Below, piece after piece: positions 53,563-63,877 of a stretch of DNA of 64,000 bases. Source of the DNA: Paulinella micropora (taxonomy: Eukaryota > Cercozoa > Imbricatea > Euglyphida). The DNA is taken from the NCBI GenBank assembly GCA_009731375.1, contig BJOX01000130.1, positions 317,114-381,113 on the forward strand. Reading direction: 5' to 3'. Each line of letters starts with the position of its first letter. Position 1 is the stretch's first letter. The translations under genes were made by a program, and so were the position numbers. Under the pieces are notes generated by a model, which had not been told where the DNA came from, did no database searches, and saw only the letters and a list, made by a program, of their open reading frames with translations.

Positions 53563-53698
53563 GTTACTTTTCTTGTTCTTCTGCTTTGTTTCCTTTTTTT
53601 TTCCCCTTCTTTTTTTCGTGGATCATATAACTAGAAACTCAAAGAGTGGCTGTTAATTCTGGCGCGGTTTTGGTATGTTCGCCGAGCGATAAAGCGGC

Positions 53699-53768
53699 AT
53701 TTATGGGTCGAGCCGGGCCGAGCGAGCCCGGAAGGTGAGTCGGCCCGGCCCGGCGAGACCCCATAAAT
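53699..53768. repeat. GC-rich foldback element
   Basis: ATTTATGG/CCATAAAT ends with GC-rich inner arms (GAGCCGGGCCGAGCGAGCC and its imperfect complement). Distantly like the foldbacks at 12221 and 50085; it lies upstream of the transporter start. Confidence 0.65.
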
Positions 53769-54483
53769 TAGCCAATTTTATCGGTGAGTCGAATATGTAC
53801 GTCAGCTCTATCGAATTTATTACCCACAAAAGTTGTGCATAAATACTGTATTTAAGTCATTTTTGTTAATGTCATTTACTCGAGACTTTTCAACACCGTA
53901 ATAGCTCGTAATTATCACTTTATAGGGTTGCTGAGACTTTTCAACACAGTAATTATCGCTTTACAGGGTTGCTGACCCATAAAAACCATTGCAAGTGAAC
54001 TTCACAGACAAAAGTAATTCGACCTAAATAAGACATATGAGTTTACTACTATGGGTACCACTATAGCACAGTTATCTTTTATATAAAATAATGCTATTTA
54101 TATAAATTAGTCTTAATATTAATTTCAATAAAATATACATAATTTTATCGAAATTCAATATAACAATCGTTAAACCTTAAATAATCTATATTTGAATTTC
54201 TCTCAAACTCTAAAAAAAAACTTATCTTTTGCTAAATAAACACTAAGAAACATTAAAACATGTTTCTTTGTTTTTACTGCAGTGCTGAACTTAGTTATCT
54301 TTTTGAAAAATTAAAAGTTATCACTATTGCGAGTTTGATTAATTAATTTTTTTCCATAAATTTTTATCAGTCTATATATATAAACACTAGCCTATAGTCT
54401 AGTGTGTTATAATAATTTTCTACGAAAATTTTATATAGGCTAATGACCACCCCACCATACTATCTGAAAATTTTATGTAACTT
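53769..54483. other. AT-rich spacer between host gene and element 2
   Basis: Becomes strongly AT-rich with two partial copies of GAGACTTTTCAACAC near 53884 and 53930. No gene recognised. The left border of element 2 lies somewhere at its right end; no terminal repeat is visible. Confidence 0.4.
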
Positions 54484-54489
54484 TCAATT

Positions 54490-54733
54490 GAGAAGAATAA
54501 GGAATTTGTTTTAGTAAGAGATGTCCAACAGATGATTGATTGATAAAAAAATTAATGCAATTGAAAAAGTAGAGAAGGAAAGCCAACTGATGTTTTTCCA
54601 TTTGGCAAATACAAAGGAAAAAATTTAAGATGTTGCTACCATTAATAAGCAATATCTTGAATGGGTTATGAAACAGCCTTGGTTTGATAAATTTACAGAC
54701 ATTAAAAGTGAAGTAAAACAATATTTACAATAA
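54490..54733 (+). pseudogene. ExoX C-terminal-like fragment, first copy
   Basis: Corresponds to the second copy at 55134 but with stops and indels (TGATTGATAAAAAAATTAAT, TTTAAGATGTTGC). It retains coding for VFPFGKYKGK and YLEWVMKQPWFDKF in pieces. Confidence 0.7.
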
Positions 54734-54813
54734 TATTTTATTCACCCGCTACGCTGTTTCATAAAACATCGTTTTTCTTTTAATTATTTTTTCTTAAAAT
54801 TTTTCAGATGTTT

Positions 54814-54852
54814 TAGAATAAGCGAGAGTGCGTAGCACGAAGCGCAATTCTA
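54814..54852 (+). promoter_or_regulatory. 39-nt leader hairpin, copy 1
   Basis: TAGAAT...ATTCTA ends and a GTGC-GTA-GCAC core. It is followed by AAATATCA and ATG 8 bp later. Confidence 0.6.
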
Positions 54853-54860
54853 AAATATCA

Positions 54861-55130
54861 ATGACTGACCTGAACACCAAACATGATTACTTGAATGAAA
54901 TTGAAAAATGGAACCTTGACAGCGAAATAAAAAAGCCAACAATTAAATTGACTAAGCCCGACATTGTTTCCTTCTATTAGTAATACAAGCCAAGGGACGA
55001 CAACGTGAAAGTAATTATTCCATTAGATGCTACATTAGCAAAAATTGTAATGGATGAACCAAGCACACCATTTACGGCGACTGATTTAATTGAGACGAAT
55101 AAGGAATTCGTTTCAGTAAGAGATATCTAA
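54861..55130 (+). pseudogene. element-2-specific gene, first (truncated) copy
   Basis: Starts MTDLNTKHDYLNEIEKWNLD, reaches a TAG at about 54976, continues in another frame as KPRDDNVKVIIPLDATLAKI and is fused by the duplication to the upstream part of the ExoX-like gene (NKEFVSVRDI). Confidence 0.65.
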
Positions 55131-55133
55131 CAG

Positions 55134-55391
55134 ATGATTGATGAAGAAATTAAGGCAATTGAAAAAAGTAGAGAAGGAAAGCCAACTGATGTTTTTCCAT
55201 TTGGCAAATACAGAGGAAAAAAATTCAAGATGTTGCTACCATTGATAAACCATCAACCATATCTTGAATGGGTTATGAAACAGCCTTGGTTTGATAAATT
55301 TACAGACATTAAAAGTGAAGTAAAAACAATATTTACAATGATATTTCATTCAATCGCTACGCGGTTTCATAAAACATCGTTTTTCTTTTAA
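55134..55391 (+). pseudogene. ExoX C-terminal-like protein, second copy
   Basis: MIDEEIKAIEKSREGKPTDV, then FPFGKYRGKKF and YLEWVMKQPWFDKFTDIKSE. It shows the Trp that is lost to TGA in the element 1 gene. A one-base change near KKFKMLL shifts the local frame, and the end runs into the leader. Probably nonfunctional. Confidence 0.65.
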
Positions 55392-55422
55392 TTATTTTTT
55401 CTTAAAATTTTTTCCGATGTTT

Positions 55423-55461
55423 TAGAATAAGTGAGAGTGCGTAGCACGAAGCGCAATTCTA
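55423..55461 (+). promoter_or_regulatory. 39-nt leader hairpin, copy 2
   Basis: Same ends and core as copy 1; ATG at 55470. Confidence 0.6.
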
Positions 55462-55469
55462 AAATATCA

Positions 55470-55911
55470 ATGACTGACCTGAACACCAAACAGGATTACT
55501 TGAATGAAATTGAAAAATGGAACCTTGACAGCGAAATAAAAAAGCCAACAATTAAATTGACTAAGCCCGACATTGTTTCTTTCTGAGCAATACAAGCCAA
55601 GGGACGACAACGTGAAAGTAGTTATTCCATTGGAGGCTACACTAGCAAAAATTATAATGGAGGAACCAAGCACACCATTTACGGCGACTGATTTAAAAGA
55701 GAATGGAATTACCGAAATAAAAGCGAATGTAGGTGAAGAAATAGAAGCAAAGAAAGCACCTTGTAAAGAGTGTAAGAAAAAAAATGAGTTATCAATTTCA
55801 ATTGATGATGATAAATTCTGCGATGTGGTATGTGTGCTTTCATTTCTAGAAAAAAATGAAGTAATGAATGAAGTTAGAAAAAATAATTTTATCAAGTATT
55901 TTAAAAAGTGA
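55470..55911 (+). pseudogene. element-2-specific gene with Cys-pair motif, second copy
   Basis: MTDLNTKQDYLNEIEKWNLD start, TGA at about 55584 by a one-base shift, then continuous from LSEQYKPRDDNVKVVIPLEA to EVRKNNFIKYFKK. It has a possible zinc site (CKECKKK and CDVVC). It occupies the slot held by the DUF3223-like gene in element 1. No family recognised. Confidence 0.6.
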
Positions 55912-55974
55912 TATTTGAAAGTCAAACCTGCGGGTCGTTTTCAAACATTGTCTTCAATTTATTTTATTTCGCTT

Positions 55975-57218
55975 TCATGGGTCTTCCAACCAAGTAAAAA
56001 CATACTCAATACTTATAGTCTGATTTGTAGTAGCCTGTGCTGTTATAGTTAACTTTTCGCTTGGCAACATATCATCTAAATCATAATCATTAAAATCTAT
56101 GCTTTGAGCATCATTCGTATTAACAAATACAACGGCAATAGTATTTCCACCAGTAATAGTTGCGGTAGTATCAAATGAAACCAGACTTGTATTAGTATTG
56201 TTTTCAGCATAGACAGCACCAGTAAGGGTAGCATTTTTTATTACTTTAATGATTACACCAGATTTACCATCTGTATTTAAGACATTTAGCCGTCTAGGAT
56301 ACACTATACTATAATTAGCAATAGTGTTTCCAATAATATTAGTATTATTTCTCATAGTAAAAGCATGAGTTGCTACATTCGTCGTATTTGCTGTTCTTTC
56401 ATAAATAAATGGAATACGTCTTATGATTTCAGTTCCTTCAATGAAGCACCCAACACTAGCAATTCTAAGGTTTTGGATTTGTGGATTAGCACGAACTGAT
56501 AACGAAGCCAAAAATGGTAAAGTATTATTATTAAGAGATGTAGCAGTTTTGCTGTTAGCATATCGTATAGCATGGACTAGTTGAAATAGCCCCGTGTTTG
56601 GATTTTCAATATAAAGTGATATCTGACCAAAACCTAAGTATTGATATTTAATCTGAAATACATTACACTTACTGAAATCAATGGCTGGTAATATGAAGCA
56701 GGCGGATATTCATCTTATGTAGGTATTGGTGATTCCTTCTTAACGGACGGATTTTTCTTCTCAAGAGAAAATGATGTAATGAAAATATACCAATTAAACA
56801 ACTCCACTGTCATTACCGAGGTTAAACAAAGTCAATGGAATGTAGATAAAGCAGATGGAACAGATTACTTATTTGTATTCCACAAAGCAGTAAATCTGAT
56901 ACATACACCCATACCAGCACGATATTTAATTTTCTTTTTTGTTTCAATGAATAATCTTGAACCTCCAACTGCCTGTTTTGTTAGATATGCCATAGCATTC
57001 TTTTGCTCTAATGTAGCATTAATAGTGCTTGTGTTCCACTTAGAGGTATTTACATTATACATAAATGTTTCTTGTATAATCGGTGTGTACTGTGATGTTG
57101 CTAATTCGCCAAACGCTGTTTTTTCAACGTTAGTCTCAAGAAACCCATCATGCCCGACTTTGACATTCACAAACTTTCCGTCGGGATTTTGTGCGACCAA
57201 ATTTCTCTGGTGGGACAT
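55975..57218 (-). pseudogene. capsid-block structural protein, interrupted by an internal inversion
   Basis: Homologue of 29959-31209. Reads MSHQRNLVAQNPDGKFVNVK to FTALWNTNK, then stops. The expected next part (GGYSSYVGIGDSFLTDGFFF through QWNVDKADGTD) is encoded on the opposite strand at about 56695-56866. The minus strand then resumes with LPAIDFSKCNVFQIKYQYLG to FTWLEDP. So about 170 bp are inverted in place. Confidence 0.85.
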
Positions 57219-57273
57219 TGTAGGTCTATATTATCAAAAAAATCAATTAACTATCAAAATTAATAATTACCCC

Positions 57274-58755
57274 TTAACTAATTGTAATCATATTCGCCTT
57301 AACCTGAGCCTCCCGCTGAGTGATTGCCACAGTGTAATGGTTGTAGGCACCAGTCGCAGTGTTTGCAATAAACTCCCATCGTCGCTCAGTATCAAGGCTT
57401 AAACCACTGATTTCATTTTGATCCTTGCTCCATAGCGGGCGGGTATTATCCCAAGTATCAACCCAGAACCAGTTGTATTTATACACATCGTTATTCAACA
57501 AGGCAGAACCCTCAATCTTTGGCTTCAGGTACATATAGTCTTCTTCAGTTGCACAGTCAATGTTGAAATCTTGCTGGCGGGCGCCGTCTAGAGTAGTGTA
57601 AAAATTGACAACCTTAACGGCGGCACGGTTATCGTTGTCATAAGCTGTGTTCTTCCTTTCTTCAGTGTTAAAAACAGAGTGATAAATCTTCTTCAAACGG
57701 CGACCGTGGCCTGTCAAATCGCATAATAATATTTTGGGATGAGCTTGAGGGTGTGGTATTCTTGTAAACATATGGATAATCAATATTGAAGCTCATACCT
57801 TCGGGGCTAGCAATCTTCTGTTGAATTGATTGAATAACATCGGGGTTCGTTTCAACCGCAAGAAACAAGGCAAGATTGGTGACATCAGCAGATACCGCCA
57901 TAGGCATGGTAGCATTTAGTGCGGCAAGATAAGCAGTGCTAATACAAGTAGCCGCACCATTCGTCACCGTATAACCGGTTCTGTCAGTAGCACCCCACAC
58001 AATCCGCATAGTCAAAATTTCTGAAAACATAATAGTCTTATCAAGTGCGAAAATAGTGTTAATAATCATACCCAAAGGAATTTTAACATTAATGGCCAAA
58101 GCGGCGTTCGCTCCACTTCCCACAAGATACTTCGCCTCGTTGTAATTAACATTTACGGCGGATAGTACTCCAACTCCAGTCGTTAGAGCAGCATCATCAT
58201 GACGACGAGCAGAAATCACGGGCTCACGCAATAGACCCTGAGTAGAGGCTGCAACATCGTTAGCACCATCAGTCGCCGCACGAAAGTTCTAGTTGCTTCA
58301 AGAGCACTAATATTAATCAATCCGTTAGCATTACACTTTTGGAGCATACAACCATATCCACTAGCATCCCCGTGGTTAGGAAGGTCTAGGAAATCCTTCA
58401 AGCTCATTTCTGGTTTCCACAGCATCTTAGTTACCATTCTGAGATGGTTAAGGTCGCACAGATAAACACCGCTACGGGTCTGAAGTTGTAACTGGCTGAT
58501 TTGTGAAAGGCAGTCCATAAAAATTCTAGAATAAACATTGGCACCAGCCGCTTTCACAGTACAAGTAAAACTCAAATAAGACCTAGCGAGATTAAAAGGT
58601 CGGCTAATAAGGTCAAAACTTCGTTCTTGTCCGCCAGCAGTGGTGACTTCAAATATTCCAGAACCCTCACGAGGGGCGAGCTTATTCAAACGATAAGAAG
58701 CACTGATGTAGTCAGTCTTACTGAAGTCTAATTCTCCGCCGTGTTGAGTTGGCAT
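57274..58755 (-). pseudogene. major capsid protein candidate, frameshifted twice
   Basis: MPTQHGGELDFSKTDYISAS start. A -1 frame change occurs near 58262-58290 in the variable loop after MLQKCNANGLINISALE. The second frame contains ISARRHDDAALTTG and LAVETNPDVIQSIQQ. A 2-base loss at about 57712 (GACAGGCCACGG against GACAGAGGCCACGG in element 1) shifts to the third frame with GHGRRLKKIYHSVFN and SKDQNEISGLSLDTERRWEF. Confidence 0.85.
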
Positions 58756-58849
58756 TTTTTGTTTTTTAAGGCAGTTGTGAAAATTAACTAATTTACCAGA
58801 ATATATTTATAGAAAAAAATAAATAATTCTAAAATTAAAATTAATTACC

Positions 58850-59661
58850 TTACCTCACCTTTAACAAATTGAAAAATGATGTAAATAAATTAAAATAATT
58901 TGTCTCTCTGTAAATAAATAATGTCATAACGACTCCCAAACCATTAAGATTAATTGCTTGGTCGTTTTCGTCTGTAAGATAAAACCTATATACATTATTT
59001 GAACTGGTTGATAATTTCTTACCATACTCAGACCCACTTCCGTCGTATATAATGGCTCAAAATGGAATTTCGTTGGCTGTGTATATTTCTTGTAGCACAT
59101 GATTATCTCCTTCACCAACTAAGTCCGATTGAAGGTATAAAGTCTTTTCGCCAGTTAAAATAATCACATTTGGCGATTTAATAAAATCATTAGCGAAGAA
59201 ATATGTTGAATTTCTATCAAAACCCATTACCTCGTGAATACGGGTATCGGCATCAAATATAAACCGCGGTTGAATACCTCCGTTATTTGAAACACTGAAT
59301 GTTAATTTCCATCCTCTGGGTCTATGTTGGTATTATTACTGGATACAACATAAGTATAATTATTTGGGCTGTCTGCGGTTAGCACCTCCGACAACTTATT
59401 TTTTAGATTGTTCATTGTGTAGTTTCCCTCAGGTATCGTAATTAAAGCCTCATACCCGTCTTCGGATAATGTAAAAGTATTATATGGTGAAGCCACCGAA
59501 TAATACGACTTCGGCACATAGATATGAAGAATTTTACAATGTGTGGGATTGTCTAGTGATTTTAAGTTTAATTCGTGTGTAAAGTCGCTGTCTGTTCCCG
59601 TTATTCTATTTTTACTATTTATGTAATAGATACCACTCGCACGGCCTCCCTTATACTCCAT
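58850..59661 (-). pseudogene. penton candidate, frameshift and nonsense
   Basis: MEYKGGRASGIYYINSKN start. It loses one A in a run near 59308 after NNTNIDPEDGN and continues as LTFSVSNNGGIQPRFIFD. A TGA at 59057-59059 sits where element 1 has Gly (EIPFGS), and the frame ends at 58850. About 270 residues if both are ignored, the same as element 1. Confidence 0.82.
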
Positions 59662-59667
59662 GATATT

Positions 59668-59706
59668 TAGAATTGCGCTTCGTGCTCCGCACTCTCGCTT
59701 ATTCTA
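59668..59706 (-). promoter_or_regulatory. 39-nt leader hairpin, copy 3
   Basis: Same ends and core (GTGC-GGA-GCAC); followed by AAATATC and the ATG of the penton gene. Confidence 0.6.
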
Positions 59707-59801
59707 AATATTGTTTTTTTCTTTTTCAAAAAAATTAATGCTTATTGTAATCCTTAAAAGTGCGTAGCCCCCGATGTTTGTTGAAGACGTAGAAACAAAT
59801 A

Positions 59802-61856
59802 TCAAATAAAGGTATCAAAATTACCATATCCGTGCTGTGCTTTTAATTTTTCCGCTTCTTCTTTTAAGTATGTGAAACCGCTAGCAAACTTAAAGCGGTT
59901 CCCTTTCGCCCGCTCTAAAAGAAACCTCATACTATGCCGCACGTGTCTGAGGTGTTTGATTGTTGTTTTACTTGATTAACCTTCATTAATAAATAACTAT
60001 CAGAATTACTTCTGTCAATTAGTCGTTTCATTTATTGCTGAAAGTTTTCAGTAGGTTCATAAATGCTAAAGGGTCATACACTTCAACACTCCTGTCTTTA
60101 TCCATACTTATCCACACTGCTATCCAATGAGACCCAGCTTGCTTGTGATTGTCCAAATTCATAATAAATCCGTATCGCTTTCTGCTTCCTGGCTTCAACT
60201 TGAAGATTTCATCACTGGCAATCGTTCCCAAATACCATCCATATTTTTTCATTATGTCATCTATTTCATTTGTCATTAGCCCCCGCCCCTCTCCTTGTAA
60301 GGGGACTTGCTCTGGCTCGTCTGGCTGTGGTTGCTCAGGCTGTGGCTGTGGTTGCTCAGGCTCTTGCTGTGGCTCCTCTGGCTGTGGTTGTTGTTGCTCT
60401 GGCTGTGATTGTTGTTGCTCGGGCTGTGGCTCTGGTTGCTGTTCATTTCTATATTTATTTATAAGAGCATCAACATAATCTTTTTTTCTCATTGAATGAA
60501 CCCATTGTTTTCGTGATAGATACTTTTTAATGTTTTCTACTGAAAACACTTTTTATTAATCAAATCTTCTAATCCAGTTCCCGTTTGTATGCCCAAATAT
60601 TCTGCGAGTTTCTTTTTTACTTCATTCTTTTCATTTCCTACATCTATTTTATGTTCTACAATTTTGTCTATTATCCATGAGGCCCTTTGGTTCCAACCTT
60701 TGACATCGTGGCCTTCATTTTAAGCTTTTCCCTTAATGCTTCACCAAGAATTTTAATAGTAAGTTTTTTTTCAATATTGCTTTTGACAATCCATTTTTTA
60801 ACATTGCTTTGTATTTAGCCTCCTCTAGTTTGTTTCCTATATTTTTATTTAATGCTTCTTGTGCTCCTAGCATTTTTTTCATATCATCTATTGTTATTTG
60901 TTGCTTTTGAAATTCTTTTATTCTTTCTGCTATACTTTGTATTTTACTAGGTTCCCAATTATCTATATCTGCTTGAGTAAAAACTCCAGAATTTGTGATT
61001 AATTTTTTATTGTCTTCAAATTCTTGATTTGGTTTAACTTTTACCTCTGGCTGTGCCTGTTGTTCTTGTGGCTGTCCCTGCTGCGGTGGCATAATATATT
61101 GATATTGTGGTGGCGGTGGTAATGCGTGTATCCTATTTTTTCTGTCTTCTTCATATTTTACATCTTCTATGAGTTTTTGCTCCCTTCTTAGTTCTCTGGC
61201 TTTTTGTTCTTGTCGTTCATTAATATCCGCTGGTTCTCTTTTATGTTCCCTATCCGTTATATCTTGTCTTTCCTTAGCATCTGCTATGTCTTTTCGTTCT
61301 AGCCTTTTCTTTTCTTCTATCACATCTTCCCTCTTCTTCTTTTCCTTTTCTTCCTCGTCATGTATTAACTCATATTTCTTCTGTAAGTTGCTTTGTATCT
61401 GGTTTTGGTTCTCGTGTTCAAGACGATTGAAATCAGATTTGATTATATTTTCCCTTTGTTTGCGGCCCTGCCTTTGTGGCCTAGCCTTTTCTTTTCTTCT
61501 ATCACATCTTCCCTCTTCTTCTTTTCCTTTTCTTCCTCGTCATGTATTAACTCATATTTCTTCTGTAAGTGGCTTTGTATCTGGTTTTGGTTCTCGTGTT
61601 CAAGACGATTGAAATCAGATTTGATTATTTTTTCCCTTTGTTTGCGGCCCTGCCTTTGTGGCCTCGGTTTACCAATATATTTCAAAAACAACTTAACGAT
61701 TTGAAGTGTGCTCATATCATTTGTTTTCTTACCAAAATTAAGATAATATTTTTTACCCTTCTGGATAATATAAGGCCTCCCGCTCTTATTCCTATAAACC
61801 CGAGGTGGACGGACTTTTGCCTTTGATATTTTAGAATTGCGCTTCATGCTTCGCAT
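59802..61856 (-). pseudogene. adenain-like protease with scaffold region, multiply broken
   Basis: Basic N-terminus (VRPPRVYRNKSGRPYIIQ), coiled coil, Pro/Gln repeats (QPEQQQPQPEEPQQEPEQP) and a protease end with His in AGSHWIAVWIS and Asp in EVYDPLAF. A 182-bp tandem duplication (from 61301 and 61483) breaks the frame. Further shifts lie near 60720, 60549 and 60030. The catalytic Cys is followed by a 4-base loss (TCG then HSMRF), so the enzyme is dead. The start codon expected after the hairpin is missing; an ATG inside the hairpin (61856) is the alternative. Confidence 0.82.
61301..61664. repeat. 182-bp tandem duplication inside the protease pseudogene
   Basis: AGCCTTTTCTTTTCTTCTAT at 61301 recurs at 61483, and about 180 bp repeat almost exactly. 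182 is not a multiple of three. Confidence 0.88.
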
Positions 61857-61870
61857 TCCCGCTTATTCTA
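61832..61870 (-). promoter_or_regulatory. 39-nt leader hairpin, copy 4
   Basis: Same ends; core changed to ATGC-GAA-GCAT, a compensated stem (both arms differ from copies 1-3 but still pair). Confidence 0.65.
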
Positions 61871-61953
61871 AAACATCTATTTTTTATTTTAGGAAAAAAT
61901 AAATCGGTTTTACGATTTTTGTTGAAGACGCAGTCTGAAACAAATATCATCAT

Positions 61954-62261
61954 TTAATGAAACTTTACAGCTCCTCCTCGTTGCTTACCATAACCAAGTT
62001 TTGCGGCGGTAGACCCAATACGAGACGCATATGGAACCCCGACATCGCCAAGGGCATTAGCGTCTTTGAAATAATCTTGTTATCGCGAAGGAATTTCTTC
62101 ACTACCAATGCTGTCTTACCGACCTTTGCCCAGTTAATCTTTCCTCCCTTTTGCTCACTCTTCTTCTTGGTTTTCTTTTTTCCTCCCTTCTGTGGCATTG
62201 ATGGATTGTATCCGATGTTATATCCTGATGGTTGTGAAATCATCACTGGTGATACTGGCAT
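61954..62261 (-). pseudogene. small basic protein, one frameshift
   Basis: MPVSPVMISQPSGYNIGYNP, Lys-rich segment (KKKTKKKSEQKGGKINWAKV), then a one-base loss after NKIISK; the true frame continues GDVGVPYASRIGSTAAKLGY and KQRGGAVKFH to TAA at 61954. It shows what is hidden by the gaps in the element 1 gene. Confidence 0.72.
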
Positions 62262-62335
62262 ATATTAGAAAGATTTTAAAAATCTTTTCAGCAAAAATAA
62301 AAAAATAATTCTAAAAATATTATTTGATATTTTAT

Positions 62336-62442
62336 TCACCCGCTTTCGCGGTTTCATAAAACATCGTTTTTACTTTTTCACGATGTTTATCAACAAACGA
62401 GAATGAGTTAAACGAATGAGAGTGTAGTTGATAAATATCATT
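62336..62442. promoter_or_regulatory. inverted-repeat intergenic region of element 2
   Basis: TTCACCCGCTTTCGCGGTTT and CATAAAACATCG also occur at about 54740 and 55350. AAACATCG pairs with CGATGTTT, and a TTTATCAAC/GTTGATAAA stem follows. Probably a spacer with terminator or leader function. Confidence 0.5.
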
Positions 62443-63252
62443 ATTTCATGCGATAGGCAAAGTTTTTTTTAACTCATCATCAACACTTGAGACATAAAGA
62501 AAATTAAATCTCTCCTTTGTTGCTTCGTGATACTTTTGAAGAAAATAATCAAAATCAAAAGATAAGTGTAAGTGTTTATACACGAGTTCCATTTTGTCTT
62601 GAGACTGGCCTGGAAAGATTAATAAATAATCTAACTGCTTAATGGCTTCTGGCCGTAGGTCATTCAAATACTGACTAGACATAATCACCTTATTTTTATA
62701 GTGTCTGTTCTTTTTTAACAAATCGCTCATGGATTTATCTCTTAATCCACTTCCTAAATCGTCCAAAACAAAAACAACCTCTGGTGAAATATACTTACTT
62801 GGTCTCTCTTTCTTCTCACCTCATTCTTTTTTCTTTTCCTTTCCGAAATAAAGAAATTGTGGTTTCTCTATTTCCTCTTTGTCCTGTTTTATTTCTCCTT
62901 CGTGTTGCTCGTCATGTCTGTTCAGTTTGTCAAGTTCATAGTCTATCACATTTACACCATCTGATTTAAGAAAGGTGTATATTGCTATTGGGCTTCCCCT
63001 GTTCTTAAAGTGCTTTACAATTGCTTTATAAATGTAGTCCTTGTGTATTGTTGAAGCGATAATTACAATACGGGTCCTTCTGTCTGTCCGTTTCAGTATT
63101 TCAAAGAGTGCTGTTGTTTTCCCGCTCTTCTTACGGGCGAGTAGAAATATGTTGGCATACGGCTCGTTGAATAATTTATAACCTTTTGCTTTTTTGTCTC
63201 CTTCTCCTTCCTGCTTCACTGGTTTCACCTTGACATTGTTAATCTTCAGCAT
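62443..63252 (-). pseudogene. packaging ATPase, nonsense and frameshift
   Basis: MLKINNVKVKPVKQEGEGDK start, Walker A ARKKSGKTTALFEIL and Walker B VVFVLDDLGSG intact. A TGA after FGKEKKKE (about 62821) lies in frame with the downstream half. An A-run one base short near 62463-62470 changes the last residues; the old end is TAA at 62443. Confidence 0.85.
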
Positions 63253-63261
63253 CTTATATTA

Positions 63262-63621
63262 TTATCCTAAGAATTCCAAACACACAACTATTCTTCCCGC
63301 TAAATTTCCTGTATCAATATTTCCGCTGTCAGTTTCAAGGACTTTAAATGTATATTGTCCGTCCGTCCATCCAACGACACCTAAATTATAACTAAGATTT
63401 GAAATGTTTGCTATATTACTATCAGCGAATGTGCCGATAATTCCAATGCTGTCCATATAAAGAATTCTGGTTTTGGTTTCCGTCTGGTCGTTCGTATAAT
63501 GAATAAACTTAACATTCATTTTGGTCGGTGTGAATGACATTTGAATATTTTTATTATATGTTTTGCTTCCAACAAAATCATTGCTCAGAAAAATAATCTG
63601 TTGGTATTTATAGTCAGCCAT
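63262..63621 (-). CDS. conserved hypothetical virion-block protein (element 2, intact)
   Basis: 119 residues, MADYKYQQIIFLSNDFVGSK to VVCLEFLG. Uninterrupted and very similar to 23499-23861, the best-preserved gene of element 2. Its ATG overlaps head-to-head with that of the Cys-rich gene (CATG at 63619-63622). Function unknown. Confidence 0.75.
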   Translation of the reverse strand: MADYKYQQIIFLSNDFVGSKTYNKNIQMSFTPTKMNVKFIHYTNDQTETKTRILYMDSIGIIGTFADSNIANISNLSYNLGVVGWTDGQYTFKVLETDSGNIDTGNLAGRIVVCLEFLG

Positions 63622-63877
63622 GATTATATTACTGATGATAAACTTTTGAATAACAAAAATATTTTCGCGAACTGCCTGCGACTTTTACTCGCGGGTAAGC
63701 GAAAAAAAGAATGAGAGTTGTGCTTATTGTATAAAGCAAGGAATAGAAACTAAGTTTAAATGTGTGTATAAGCCTATGAGTGATTGGTGTGTTAGTTTTG
63801 ATGAAGCCATTCCTTTAATTTGCTCAAATGATGCTATGTGGTATGAAACTCAAGTATATGAATGTTCATTTCTTTGA
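63620..63877 (+). pseudogene. secreted Cys-rich protein, stop in signal peptide
   Basis: Homologue of 23251-23493. MIILLMINF is followed by TGA (63647-63649), then the frame continues TACDFYSRVSEKKNESCAYC and WCVSFDEAIPLIC to YECSFL and TGA at 63875. The Cys pattern is kept. The 3' end overlaps the membrane-protein gene by 12 bp, as in element 1. Confidence 0.75.

Larger units (their letters stand above)
54484..55695. repeat. tandem duplication, about 600-bp unit
   Basis: The sequence from about 54490 recurs from about 55092, and ATGACTGACCTGAACACCAA at 54861 recurs at 55470 (offset 609). The unit includes the ExoX-like fragment, the 39-nt hairpin and the start of the next gene. The first unit is more damaged. 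Confidence 0.88.

Noticed and set aside
56779-57402. Plus-strand 207-residue open frame in element 2
   Set aside because: Its first part is the inverted segment of the structural gene and the rest is antisense to that gene and the capsid gene; not an independent gene.
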